The notes under the pieces are model-generated. The model was not told where the DNA came from. It did no database searches and saw nothing but the letters and a program-made list of their open reading frames with translations. 64,000 bases of DNA from Dreissena polymorpha. Lineage: Eukaryota > Mollusca > Bivalvia > Myida > Dreissenidae. The stretch lies in assembly GCF_020536995.1 (NCBI RefSeq), contig NC_068357.1, forward strand, positions 72,653,468-72,717,467. The letters run 5' to 3'. Each line of letters opens with the position of its first letter. Position 1 is the stretch's first letter. Shown here in pieces: positions 47,750-58,749 of the stretch. Position numbers and translations under genes: made by a program.

Positions 47750-48175
47750 TGAGTCTCTGACCACTGATCATTAGGACCCACTGGATGGGGCGGATCATTC
47801 ATGAGTCGGTGTTCAAGGGATCCACTGAAAGAGGGAGATCAATCTAAAGTGTGCGATGGCTGTTTTGTAGAAACCCACTGGATGTTGGGCAACATTCTCG
47901 GTTTTCTGGTGTCTGTTCTGTTAGGATTCATTGATGTGTGATAGCATTCTCTGAGTCTCTAATGACTGTTCTACGCGGTCTTACTGGATGTTTAAGATTG
48001 TTCTCAAATATTTGATGGCTGTTATGTAGATACCAATTGGCTTTGGACAACATTCTTGAGTCACTTACGGGACCTATTGGATGTTGAAGACCATTCTTGA
48101 GTCTATGATGACTGTTGTTTAGGCACCCACTGGATGCGATAGATCATTCTTGAGTCTCTAATTACTGTTCAACAG
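47750..48175 (+). repeat. Degenerate minisatellite copied from the exon 3 boundary
   Basis: About eight units of 50-65 bp in intron 2, each echoing the start of exon 3: (A)CCCACTGGATG, GATCATTCTTGAGTCTCTAA and TGACTGTT. The last unit runs into the real acceptor TTCAACAG and exon 3 (GAACCCACTGGGTGTGGGAG). No unit keeps an open coding frame beyond this start. Confidence 0.75.
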
Positions 48176-50198
48176 GAACCCACTGGGTGTGGGAGATCAT
48201 TATCATGCTGCAGAAGAGAAGCACCGATTACGAAAAGAAGGTCAAGGAGTTTGCTTTCCTCGACCATCGTGACATTTCCACACTCGCTGATCTTCCGTCG
48301 CCCAGGGTTCTCAACTGCCACTATCCGCGTCACCTCACGCCCAAGGAAGTGCTCAGTAAAGGCATCAAGATTGTGCACGTTCAGCGTAATTTCAAGGACG
48401 TGTGTGTATCCGCCTATCACCACATGAAGGACTCACATGAGCGTAACACAACAAGCTCCTTTGATGAGTTTTTACCATTAATGCTTGGAACCTATGGCAT
48501 ATGTAAGCAACATTCTGATGATAAAAAAATCACAATGTGAAATTATATGTTCATTTATTTACACTTATAAAGTGCGTATGAATTGTGTTCATAGTTATTC
48601 AATTTTTTTTTATATTAATAGTTAGACTTTATTATGGGTGAAGATTGCATTAAGGAACAAATGTGAAGGCAATCACATACATGTATATAATTATTGAAAC
48701 ATTTACTAGCAACAAAGAAAATAATTATTAAATGACGTGGAATTTACCGACAATAAGTAAATGCCAGTCTTCTGCATTTTCTTTTCTTTTTCACATACAT
48801 GTTGTTCTTTGATTACCATATTTCCTTGCACAAAACAATTTAATTAATCCATAACAAGGTCGTTTAAGCAATTGATATGTACTTCAGATTGGTATTGTTC
48901 TTGGGCCGACTATGTGCGCCAATGGGAGATATTTACCAAGGCTCACCCGGATCAAATCCTCAACATCTACTTCGAAGATCTCAAACAGGTAGACTTCAGT
49001 TAAGATATTTAATTGGTACATTTTCTCGATGTCAACCAAGTACAGGTTAAGTGTGAACTGATAAAGACATATGCATGAGATACAACAGTTTGATCTAAAT
49101 CTCAAAATGCACTGTTCTTTTCACGAGTGTATATTACTTTTGGGTTAAAGAATACTAACTAAAACTGAAACTGTACTTGAGTATGTGCTTATCAAACTTA
49201 ACAGAGAGGTGTAGACATACAAATGCGCTTTGGTAAAAAATGTTCTACTTTGTAAAATTGACTCGTACATGTATTCCTAATATATTCATAAAATATGCTC
49301 ATTCAACATATAGACGACTGTGGTTATACAGTATATATATACTTACGCTAAAACATATACTTATATTTTCAATCTAAATACTTTTCTTCTTTGTTTACAA
49401 GTATACAAACAAAACATTTTGCTATGTATTTAAATACTATTATTTTAAGTCAAACACTATTTTTTTTAAAGTTGTTTCAAACAACCTTACAGGACTCTGT
49501 CCAAGAGATACGTAAGTTAAACACATTTCTTGGAACCGGCTGTAAGGAGGCATTGATTGAAAAGATAGCGCTGGCGTGCTCGTTCCATAACTTGAAGAAA
49601 GCAGACGCGGAGTTCAAAGAAAACCCATTCAAGAAGGACAAGCGCTTTGATATGTACAGGAAAGGTAAGCAACTGCATATCTTGAAATAGTTTAATAGAT
49701 AATGCTTCTGTTTTACCATGATTGCTTTAGTTATCATGTTTACCTAGAGACGTGTGTACATAGTAAGGAATGCTTTCATGGCCAGTTTGAAAATTGAAGA
49801 CAAGAGCTGAAGAAGCCTAAATGAATAATAATATCAGTCAAACTTGTAATGTGCGATATTGCGTCAATTTAGGAATTAATTGAACAAATTGAATAAACCA
49901 ATGAGGCATTAACTCAATGCAAGATTATTTGACTACAACAACCTTACAATATGCGCATGACCCCTTGGTAGGGAAGCTGCCCAAATATGTTATTGATATT
50001 GGGTTTTAATTTTCAGAAACCTTAAACAAAGATAAAATTGTGTCATTTATCGAAATCAATAACTCTTCGATGAAACATATTAAAGTTAAAAAAAGCTGAC
50101 TAAATGTACTGTTCCACCCTATTTATAAGGACACGGCAGACAGTTTCATCAATAATTTATCTTAAGTAACTGATTTTTTAGCCGGAAATTTTGTTTAA

Positions 50199-51136
50199 AG
50201 CCACACACCATATTTGGCACAGTCAATTTATTTAAGTATAAATAAGAAACATATTTTATCTATGCCAATTAGAATATATCTGGTGGTTACAAATTATAAA
50301 TCCGTCTTTTTGCGCTTTAAAACTTAATCGCGTTTTTCGAAATGGAGGTATACGTCTAGAAATCCTACTTTCGGTTGTAAAAGCGGTACCGTTTGAAAAA
50401 TAATAAATTACTTGCTAACAAGGCTATAGATTTACTTGTATCTATGCCAATTAGATTATATCTGGTGGTTACAAGGTAGAAATCCCTCTTTTTGCGCTTT
50501 AAAACTTAAAAATAATCGCGTTTTTCGAAATAGACGTATACGTCTAGAAATCCTACTTTTGGTTTTAAAAGCGGTACCGTTTGAAAAATAATAAATTACT
50601 TGCTAACTAGGCTACAAATCTAATTGTATCTATGCCAGGGAAACGACAACGGGCGAAGCATGGTATGGTATTGCGCAAGGGGGGGTTAGAGGGTTAGGGT
50701 TAGGGTTTGGGTTAGTGTTAGGGGTCGGGTTAGGGTTTGGGTTAGCCTGAACCCAACCCTAACCCGACCCCTAACACTAACCCTTACCCTAACCCTTTTT
50801 TGGGGTTATCACCCCTGACCATGCCTCGCCCGTTGTAGTTTTCCGCCTCCCATCTATGCCAATTGTAATATTTCTGGTGGTTACATAGTACAAATCCGTC
50901 TTTTTTGCGCTTTAAAACTTAAAATAATCGTGTTTGTCGAAATTAATGGACGTATACGTCGAGAAATCCTACTTTCGGTTTTAAAAGCGGCATCGTTTGA
51001 AAAGTAATAAATTACTTGCTAACTAGGCTATAGATTTAATGACAATTTTGCACACTTGCAAATTGCATCTATATGTATTGATTAACATTGCATCTATATG
51101 TATTTCATTTTAAAGTCAGAGGTAAGGTGTGTGGCT
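50199..51136. mobile_element. TTAA element with three internal tandem units, in SULT-B intron 5
   Basis: Ends AGCCACACACC / GGTGTGTGGCT between TTAA 50195-50198 and 51137-51140. Unit A has the single TTAA (TTGTTTAACTG near 8678). Interior: three units of about 190 bp (TCTATGCCAATT, TTTTTGCGCTTTAAAACTTA, TATACGTCTAGAAATCCTAC). A second element splits the array at 50638-50851. Confidence 0.85.
50638..50851. mobile_element. Palindromic MITE with telomere-like GGGTTA core
   Basis: Perfect 10-bp flanking repeat ATCTATGCCA (50628-50637, 50852-50861). Arms pair through AACGGGCGA(A/G)GCATGG and then GGGTTAGGGTTAGGGTTTGG against CCCAACCCTAACCCG. A 9-10-bp duplication with long inverted repeats suggests a Mutator-like MITE. 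The caution is that the flank phrase is itself part of the host tandem unit. Confidence 0.75.
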
Positions 51137-51970
51137 TTAACTGTTTTATTTGTAATGAAAGAATATAATCTTACAAATACTCCGAGCGGAACTATGTGGT
51201 AATATGCTTATGCTCAACCCTTACAGATACTTTATATAAAGTGTCAGCAAATTGAAACCATTGGTTTGTGAGATCCATTGAACATTTCATTCGAAAGAAT
51301 TATAAATTATACGACTATATCTCAATGGAAAATCCATTACCTCACGATATTAAAATTCCCACTATTTTGGGATACTACTTATAAAGTGTTTTCGAATTCG
51401 GATTATAAGTAACAGACATTTGGCGATAAAATCATTAACAATGTTGTGTATTGATTTAAAGGGAAATAACTTTCTTAAAAGTCAAAAGAGCGTGACAACA
51501 TGACAATGTGTGCATGTCCATCCTTATTGATGCTGTTTTTAATGGTTCATCAAATTCAGATCGTTTGTCCGAGATCTGGCACGCAAGCAAATTATGATTC
51601 AAGAACCCCATGGCAAATGATTGAAGTGAAACAATTTACAATATGCGCATGTCCATTCTTTTAGGACTCTGTATATACAATTCATCGAATTCAGATTTTT
51701 TTCCACGCTTGTGAACAAAAATATCGCTCGAAAACGTCACAGTATTAATCAAATGGAAATAACTTTCTAAAATCATTCTAGGGAATGATGTGACAACAGG
51801 CACATTTCAAACATATAAGGTTGCTGCACATACATTTTCACCTAATTCAGATCATGGAAGTCCGAGATCTCATGCTTAAACCAAATTTTATAGGGGTAAA
51901 TAACTCCCTTATTAGTGATTTGCGCAGAAACGTCCTCACAGATATACCCGTCAACCCTTTAAGAAAATTG

Positions 51971-52732
51971 TAGGGCTCACACGGGTCAAACAAATTCTTC
52001 GGGTCGGGTCGGCGGGTCAAAATTTAAATAGCCGAGAAAATTCGGGTCGGGTCGGGTCAGATAATACATATTAAAATAAAACTACTTTAATTGTCATAGA
52101 ATGTTTTAGCGTTCTTAAATATTCAACTGTTTGTCTAGCATATTGTTTAGAATATTATACGTGTTATTGTTTTGCTTTATTTAATTATGAATGAAATTCT
52201 GAACTGCATAAAAATATGAAGTTTAGACAACGTAATACGGTGTAAAACTTAATCAGCAATTGTAAGTATTACTTGGAATAGCGATCAAAAGTGCATGTAC
52301 AGGAAAAACAACCTGTCAAGCAAAAATAAAGTTTGTCTTATTTTGTGGAGATAAGCCAAAATAGCATTCACCGTAAGCTCTAAATCCATTTTCTTCTTTG
52401 AAGTCAATATATTTTATAATACAAGTTTCGTTTTTTGTAACGTCGCCATTTTGGGATCTGAATAACGAATAAACATCGGCATTTATGCTTTTGGTGCATC
52501 ACTTCTATTTATTTATGACAATTTGTAATAACAACACTGCTTAAACTGATAAAGGGTGTAATCTTACTTCACTTGTTTGAAAGAAATGATTTGACTACAC
52601 GTTCAACATGTAATCTTGTACTTCGTAGTTTGTGACCCGAACCGGTATCGTTCGCAGAAACTTTGACCCGGATCCGCGGGTATTTTTTTGACCCGCGGAT
52701 TCGGGTTTTTTCGGGTACCCGTTTGAGCACTA
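51971..52732. mobile_element. GGGTC-rich inverted-repeat element in SULT-B intron 5
   Basis: Ends TAGGGCTCACACGGGT and ACCCGTTTGAGCACTA. Subterminal arms are rich in TCGGGTCGGGTC on the left and GACCCG on the right. Absent from unit A, where TTAAGGAAATTGAATTATAG is continuous. Possible diverged 8-bp duplication (GAAAATTG / GATAAGTG), which would fit hAT. No coding region. Confidence 0.7.
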
Positions 52733-52904
52733 GATAAGTGTCTGATAGTTTCATGCAATTCTGGTCAATGATTTCTGTTATCCTTTTAACACAAACTTCG
52801 GTTAGAAAATGTTGTATTGCAATAAATGACTGAAAAATAATTGGAGTAGAGCGATTGAACAAGATGAGCATGTCGACACTATGGTGATGATACATATGGG
52901 CCAT

Positions 52905-53151
52905 GCTCTGTGAAAAGGGGGTTTAATGCATGTGCGTAAAGTGTCGTCACAGACAAGCCTGTGAAGTCCGCACAGGCTAATCAGGGACGACGCTTTCCGG
53001 TTAAACTGGATTTTCGCTAAGAAGAGACTATCTTTAAACGAAAACTATCATAAGAGCGGTAAATGTCGTCCCTGATTAGTCTGTGCGAACTGCACATGCT
53101 AATCTGGGATGACACTTTACGCACATGAATTAAACCCCATTTTCTCAGAGC
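52905..53151. repeat. Foldback MITE in intron 5 (unit B)
   Basis: Counterpart of 23956-24196, with the same GCTCTG/CAGAGC ends and GTGCGTAAAGTGTCGTC arms. Confidence 0.8.
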
Positions 53152-53534
53152 GAGACTCTGATACGGTTTAATCATATTCTGAGCATTACTGTCGGGAAGC
53201 GAAGTATGTGCCGGATGGTAAGACGCACGAAAGGACATCGAGCATGACGAAAACGATCATCTGTGAAATTCGTGTCAAAAACCCAAAAAACTAACAAATG
53301 AACATTCGGACAGACGGCAAAGCAGCGACCTAATGATCTCCCTTTTGGGGAGCATACATATACATATAAGGACTAACAAGAAAATGATTTGGATATAAAC
53401 ATAAATGTATTATTTTTTCAGGCGATGTGGGAGACTGGAAGAACTACTTTACGGTGGACCAAAGTGAACAAGTGGACAAATGGATTGCCCAAAATCTACC
53501 GGAGACACAATTGGCCTTCAGATATTCTCTTTAA

Positions 53535-54229
53535 ACTAAATTGAGTGTGCATGCGTCAGTAGAACTAATTAACATAAACATAAAATCAATCCCACAATGC
53601 ATCTTCTAAAATAACACCAGCATCAAATGACAAGAGAAAATCCAAGAGCTGAAGGCACCGCAATTTTTCGCTCTTTCAATTTATTTAATACAACAATAAC
53701 AGGACATTAAGTTCGACTTTTTAACGTAGGCCAATAGAACGGCCACCACGAAAAATGCAAACACCAATGTAGTTTACTTTAAATTCTCTACGGTGGTGAG
53801 TTTTTCCAAAATGACATTGATTTACAATCTATCATAATTATATACAGGATTCAAACAAACTCCACTTATGATTACAAAGAAGAAGCTTAGTTTAAAACAA
53901 AAAATAACTATGAAAAAGATGTGCGACGTATATCCTGACCTTGAAATAAACGCTTTTAAATAATTGAATTAAATACAAACGTTTAAATTGATGTTGTTTT
54001 TGTCACTTGTGTGTCGCATATTCACCGCATGAAATGTGTGTTATTAAGTGCACGTATATTCAAACCACACGTTCATGTTCGTAAATAAAAAATATACTAC
54101 GGGAGATCACATCATATGTGTCCTCACCTGGCTTATTATGATTATTTTTTTTACTATCAAAATATAAGGTATTCTAATATTTGATTAACACGCAGTTTTC
54201 TTTCGAAACATTCAAATCACACTTTCATA
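53535..54229. other. Downstream flank of SULT-B
   Basis: Colinear with 24507-25208. No gene seen. Confidence 0.5.
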
Positions 54230-54453
54230 GACGCGTCATGCGAAAATGGGCCTTATGGCGTTTCGGCCAGCATAGCTCAAGCCCAGTCTGCGTAATTGCG
54301 CAGTCTGGTTAGGAGCTGCGCTGTCCGCTATAAATCACGTAAGGTTTCGTGGTCTGATAATGTATCTCCAGACCAGACTGCGAGATAAGCAGGCTGGGCT
54401 ATAGCTACGCTGGCCGCATATGACATAAGGCACATTTTCGCACGAGGCGGGTC
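54230..54453. repeat. Foldback MITE with GACGCG ends (unit B)
   Basis: Counterpart of 25209-25434. Confidence 0.78.
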
Positions 54454-55222
54454 ATTACAAATATCTTTGTTTCTTATAAATGGAACATCTAAGCACATTA
54501 CTTTTCGATAGAAAATTTAAGTAAAACTGTGCTATTTATAGCAAACTGGCAAATTTCGGTAGCCTATTCAGTTTTTCAAGGACGATTTCCATACCGACTG
54601 ACCGAGTACGCCGAATATTTGAGGTTAGATAATTAAATTATTTATGTCTTATCATGACACTTAACTATTTGAGAAGTTTTTGCTTTCTCATCTTGAAAGC
54701 AAAACAGTGTTATCAACGTTTATCTATAGTCCACTATGCCTTACCCGGACGATTTAGTGACCGAGTTCCGAGTCAAAATGTGATGTTTTCCATCGACCTG
54801 AAAAGCTGGTTTTAATATTAATATACATTGTAAATAGTATTTAAACATATTTAAAACACAATGCTATCGGAAAATATCAAAACAAACCTCTTTGTTGATT
54901 GGGTTTAAGTGAATATAGATCAATTAGTTGCGATTGTCACGTTTTTTTCTCAATTAAAATTGTATTACTTCTCATTATGAAACAATAATGAAATGATGTT
55001 TATATGCATATAAAAAATAAACATATTTCTTATAAAAAATATACACATAATGAAGCATGGTTCTAGTGATCACTTAGTAAAATGGCCTTAAAAAGGAATC
55101 TGCTGTTATTAACGTTACTAATTAATAACCTCAGCTGCAGTGCTAAGCGCGTGAATGTGTGTATTTCAGAGTTAATGTGCCCATCTCGCTGCGTCTTCGC
55201 GAATGCAACTATTAATTGGCTT

Positions 55223-55512
55223 CTTCTTCTTCATTATTTTTTATCGAGTGCACCGGGATAGTCTCCCATATTGCCATCGCCCCCAGAAAGACGTGTTAGT
55301 TGGTTACGGGGGATAGTGCAAGATACAGGAGACACCCCGTTCCAGAGGTGACCCTGGGTCTTTTAGTGCCCGGCGTATAGCACCTAGTACACTGCACCTC
55401 GGTTTAACGTCTCATGCGAAAGACGTGTTAGTAGGTTAGGTGCAGCGGGGGATCGACCCAGCGATCTCTGGATTGTGAAGCCAGTGTGTTACACTAGACC
55501 ACGGATCCGCTA
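55223..55512 (-). mobile_element. tRNA-derived SINE, single copy (unit B)
   Basis: Same SINE as 26204-26782, with the head at the right end (GGATCCGTGGTCTAGTG on minus) and flanked by CTATTAATTGGCT at 55209 and the decayed CTATTAATTTGCT at 55513. Confidence 0.8.
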
Positions 55513-55605
55513 CTATTAATTTGCTGACCTGTCCCTTTGATTTTAAAGGAGAGCTCTGATGCGCGATTTTAACAGAACACGCAGTGGACTGTTTTCATTA
55601 TGCAA

Positions 55606-56208
55606 AAATGTGATCTAAAGTATACTCTTCCACGCCGCGAACTCTTTCTCGGCGCGGATGCGGCTTGAGTGTAATACTATTGTATCCCAAAGAAAATACT
55701 TAACAAATACATCAGTTTGCCTTCAATCCACCTTAGTTGTTTTGCGAACAACTAAAAAACAAGAAGCACAACGCTTAATGTTGATTTCGATTAAACGCAT
55801 TACACCTATCAAAAAAAGATAACATCATAATCAACATTTATTGAATCTCTTTAATTGTATGGTCGAAGAATTTGCCCGAAGATATAAATACCCCTCGAAT
55901 GCACGCAAGAGACCACACACTTCTAGGTCTTGTGGTCATGCCTTTTACGAAAACACGCCCACTCCGGGAAACTGCTTTTCGCAATTGACAAGTAAATTTC
56001 GGGAAATTATTCAGGATATCTTTAGATCAAATGTTCTAAGCACGTTCCATTACGATTGGTCAAAATGTAAGTTCAAGAGCGTTCAGATGTTTCAATAAAG
56101 AAATATTTTATTTTAAAAAACGTACAAACCCTGGAAGCCACGTTTCAAACGAATCTCAATCATTTTTTTAACAGGACGGACATGTTAGTAGAACAAGTTT
56201 AATGTTCC
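55606..56208. other. 600-bp segment present in unit B only
   Basis: Unit A joins ATTATGCA directly to GGAAGTTGTCTGG; unit B has 0.6 kb between. It holds an 85-codon open frame (55841-56098) with no recognised domain. No clear inverted ends, so it may be ancestral DNA lost from unit A. Confidence 0.5.
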
Positions 56209-57824
56209 TAGGAAGTTGTCTGGTGAATTTGCAAATATGGCAGTTGTGATGTGTTCTGTTTCACTGAAATAATGTGAGAGAAGTCTTGCCATTTGATGAT
56301 CGTGTTGTTCAACTATTTTGTAACATATTACACCATTAGAAAGTAAGTAAGGTAAGTTTAATGTTTATTGGACAAAACTGTGACTTTCAGAGAGCTTTTA
56401 ATTTGGTTCATTTTTTGACAATATGACCCAGTTTTTGTTCACGTGGTTGTCAAAAACAGAGTAGAAAACGAATGATTGACAAAAGATAAACGAAACCAGA
56501 AATATATTGTAAGAAGAGGGACAATTGCCATTCGGCGCTCATCTGAGCGTCTAATGAACTGAACTGATCGGAGAAGGGAGTGTTCACAAGGTTCCACAAT
56601 ATTCTTGAAACGGGAAGCGTCTCCAAAACATGCCAGCAATGTTTTTGAACAAACCACAATCATTTTCGAAACTCGGCAAAGATATTATAACAACACATGT
56701 TTTACTGTTTGTGAGCAAGTACAAGTTTCATGGGTCAAAACGTGACTTCTAGCGAAATCCAATTGTTGTACAAAAGCCAATTTGACATCCCTCGTGGCTT
56801 CCAATTAACAGAAATCGATTCAAAATTGTCCGAGAAATCATTGCAACAAATGTTCAGAATGTTCCGCGTGCTGACCGGAACAAACAAATCGCAACTGTGC
56901 GTGTTTATTGTAGACATCTAGGACGTAGAATCGCTCTTCAGTTCCGTCGGGTTTCTGTTGTTCTTTATGGCTGAGCGGAATGGTTGGAGGTACGTCCCTC
57001 CAGCAAGCCATCGGAATTGTGTATACATAATTATATGGTATCTTATATATAACCCAGATATTTTACGAAACAGTTTATTGCTCTCTTTTTTTTCTCTCAT
57101 CTCAGTGCTTTTACAAACTTTCATCAAACATTTATACTAGATTTAACATAACCTAACATAGTCATTCTTGATGGAAGACATAGCTAGAGGTTACAATGTA
57201 TGACGATATTTCCCTTATCGCCATAATCATATCAGCATGATCCTCATGAATAGCAGTTTCTCTACGAAAACAAACGTTAGATAACGCGCCACTTTGTTGA
57301 TTGTAAAGGCAATGACAGCTGATTTACCACGGAGTTTGTCAATGTCTGGATGTTCCGAAATAAGATACTATAAATAATGCAAACTCACGACTTCCACGTG
57401 AGTATTGGATGGCAATAGTCAATGTGACAAGTACATGTATTTCATTATTCAAAGTATTTTCATTTAATTTAATACTTTAAATGTACCTAAATGACATACA
57501 ATTATAACACAGGGATGCTTATGAAAAATTAATTCAAACAACTTGCACACAGTAAAGGAAGAAGAAGGTTCACACTTTGTTTTATTCGAAAACTAACTCA
57601 TTTCTCACCTGATTACCACGGTGAATATGTGTGTGGCCCGATGCATTGCAAATGCCGAATTGCTATTATAAAACGTAAATGCGTTAGCTGTTGTATAACC
57701 ACGCCTTCTCAGGTCTCTCCCCGACAAACACTGTTTCCACTTAACAAATGTTTAACAAGAAAAGTACGTCAAGACATTGAAGTCATATCATTTCTGTTAG
57801 TGTTTAAACTATCTCTTTCTTACT
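56209..57824. other. Duplicated flank of unit B without recognised gene
   Basis: Colinear with 26880-28474. Nothing coding recognised. Confidence 0.45.
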
Positions 57825-57960
57825 CAGTAGCAAAGTGAAAATGGCTATGTGCAAACAGCATAAAACCAGAACAGCCTGCGATTAACTAGCAGTCTGTTCA
57901 GGTTTTATGCTGTTTGCTGTTCATCAGTATCTAAGGGTTGGAAAATGAAGCCGTTAAAAC
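57825..57960. repeat. Small foldback repeat (unit B)
   Basis: CATAAAACCAGAACAGCCTG against CTGTTCAGGTTTTATG. Counterpart of 28475-28605. Confidence 0.7.
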
Positions 57961-58023
57961 TTTAATCTAGTAAGAAAGGTCTTTAATTAAATTTAACTTT
58001 CTGAGAAACTACACATGCGTTAA

Positions 58024-58745
58024 GCGGTCTTTTCACACATTTTGGCATGCATTGAAGTTTGTCATTAAATGCCTTATATAAATATATGTGAACATTGGAT
58101 CTAAAAAGCTTCAGTAAAAAAAAAAACAATAATAAAATTAAAGAAAGAAAAAAAAAGTAACCCGTAACTGGGCTCGTACCACTGACCTCTAGAGGTAAAG
58201 TCTATGGCTTACACCACTCAGCTAACCGTGCTCACACAATGAGTGATGTATTTTAAAATTTATATCAGCAATCTCCTAGTATCACAAAATATAACGACAA
58301 CAATAGAACTCTCCAAATTAATCAATCGTTTCGCGTTGCAACGCTTTATAGTTTAAGGTTTTTTAATCGTCAAAAGATTCATATAGTGGCGATTTTAGAG
58401 CATTGTAAATGTTAAGTATTACTGTTTCCACACACATATCATAAATCATAGGCGCTCGATGTCAATGTTTATATTTATTATTTATTTATTTTTATTATTT
58501 TGTTTTTAGTTACCCGTAGTTTATTATAATGCAAACACATACTAAATCAATAAAAATCTTCCGACAAAACGTCTGCTTAAAAAAAGTTCGACTATGTACA
58601 TACGGGTAACTAAAAACAAAATAATAATACTAAAAAAAATTAAAATAAATATAAACATTGACATCGAGCGCCTATGTCATAAATTTGCGAATCTGAAACA
58701 ATTTTTTTTTATTTTGTCAATTTACCAAAACGTGACAAGGCCCCT
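58024..58745 (-). mobile_element. TTAA MITE with tRNA-like sequence, copy 5, split by a hAT-like MITE
   Basis: TTAA at 58020-58023 and 58746-58749. Counterpart of copy 3 in unit A. Without the nested 230-bp element and its 8-bp duplication it is 484 bp against 483 bp. The tRNA-like module (about 58157-58235, minus) has the same boxes as copy 3. Confidence 0.85.
58447..58676. mobile_element. hAT-like palindromic MITE
   Basis: Long inverted repeats from CATAGGCGCTCGATGTCAAT inward to TTTTTAGTTACCCGTA. Perfect 8-bp duplication TCATAAAT (58439-58446, 58677-58684). The empty site is in unit A (ATATCATAAATTTGCG at 29083). CA..TG ends and the 8-bp duplication fit hAT. Confidence 0.9.
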
Positions 58746-58749
58746 TTAA

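Larger units (their letters stand above)
46760..53534 (+). pseudogene. Cytosolic sulfotransferase copy B, six exons, frameshifted in exon 2
   Basis: Transfers sulfonate from PAPS to hydroxyl or amine acceptors. Exons: 46760-46836 (start MTTKMKLVKPDGS), 47123-47228, 48176-48502, 48888-48988, 49493-49664, 53422-53534 (TAA). All introns are GT-AG and phases agree. Motifs: TYPKSGTHW (5'-phosphosulfate loop) across exons 2/3, catalytic-His region NCHYPRHL, RNFKDVCVSAYHH (3'-phosphate binding), YFEDLKQ, RKGDVGDWKNYFT across exons 5/6. With exon 2 as in unit C (107 nt) the mRNA would code 298 residues, the normal size. Here exon 2 is 106 nt: CGACATATTTTG replaces CGACAACGTTTTG, shifting the frame before PKSG. 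So a very recent pseudogene, or an assembly error. The acceptor specificity cannot be told. Confidence 0.85.
41619..58745 (+). repeat. Tandem SULT unit B
   Basis: About 17.1 kb holding all six SULT exons. Starts TTAACATAAGTAATTAAGTGG and ends at a TTAA MITE; unit C starts with the same AAGTAATTAAGTGGTAAAGG phrase at 58757. The left 4.6 kb matches unit C (58750-63300), the right 9 kb matches unit A. Confidence 0.88.

Noticed and set aside
50660-50800. A real chromosome end or telomere fusion
   Set aside because: The GGGTTA tract is short, imperfect, inverted on itself and bounded by direct repeats inside an intron. A small transposon explains it better.
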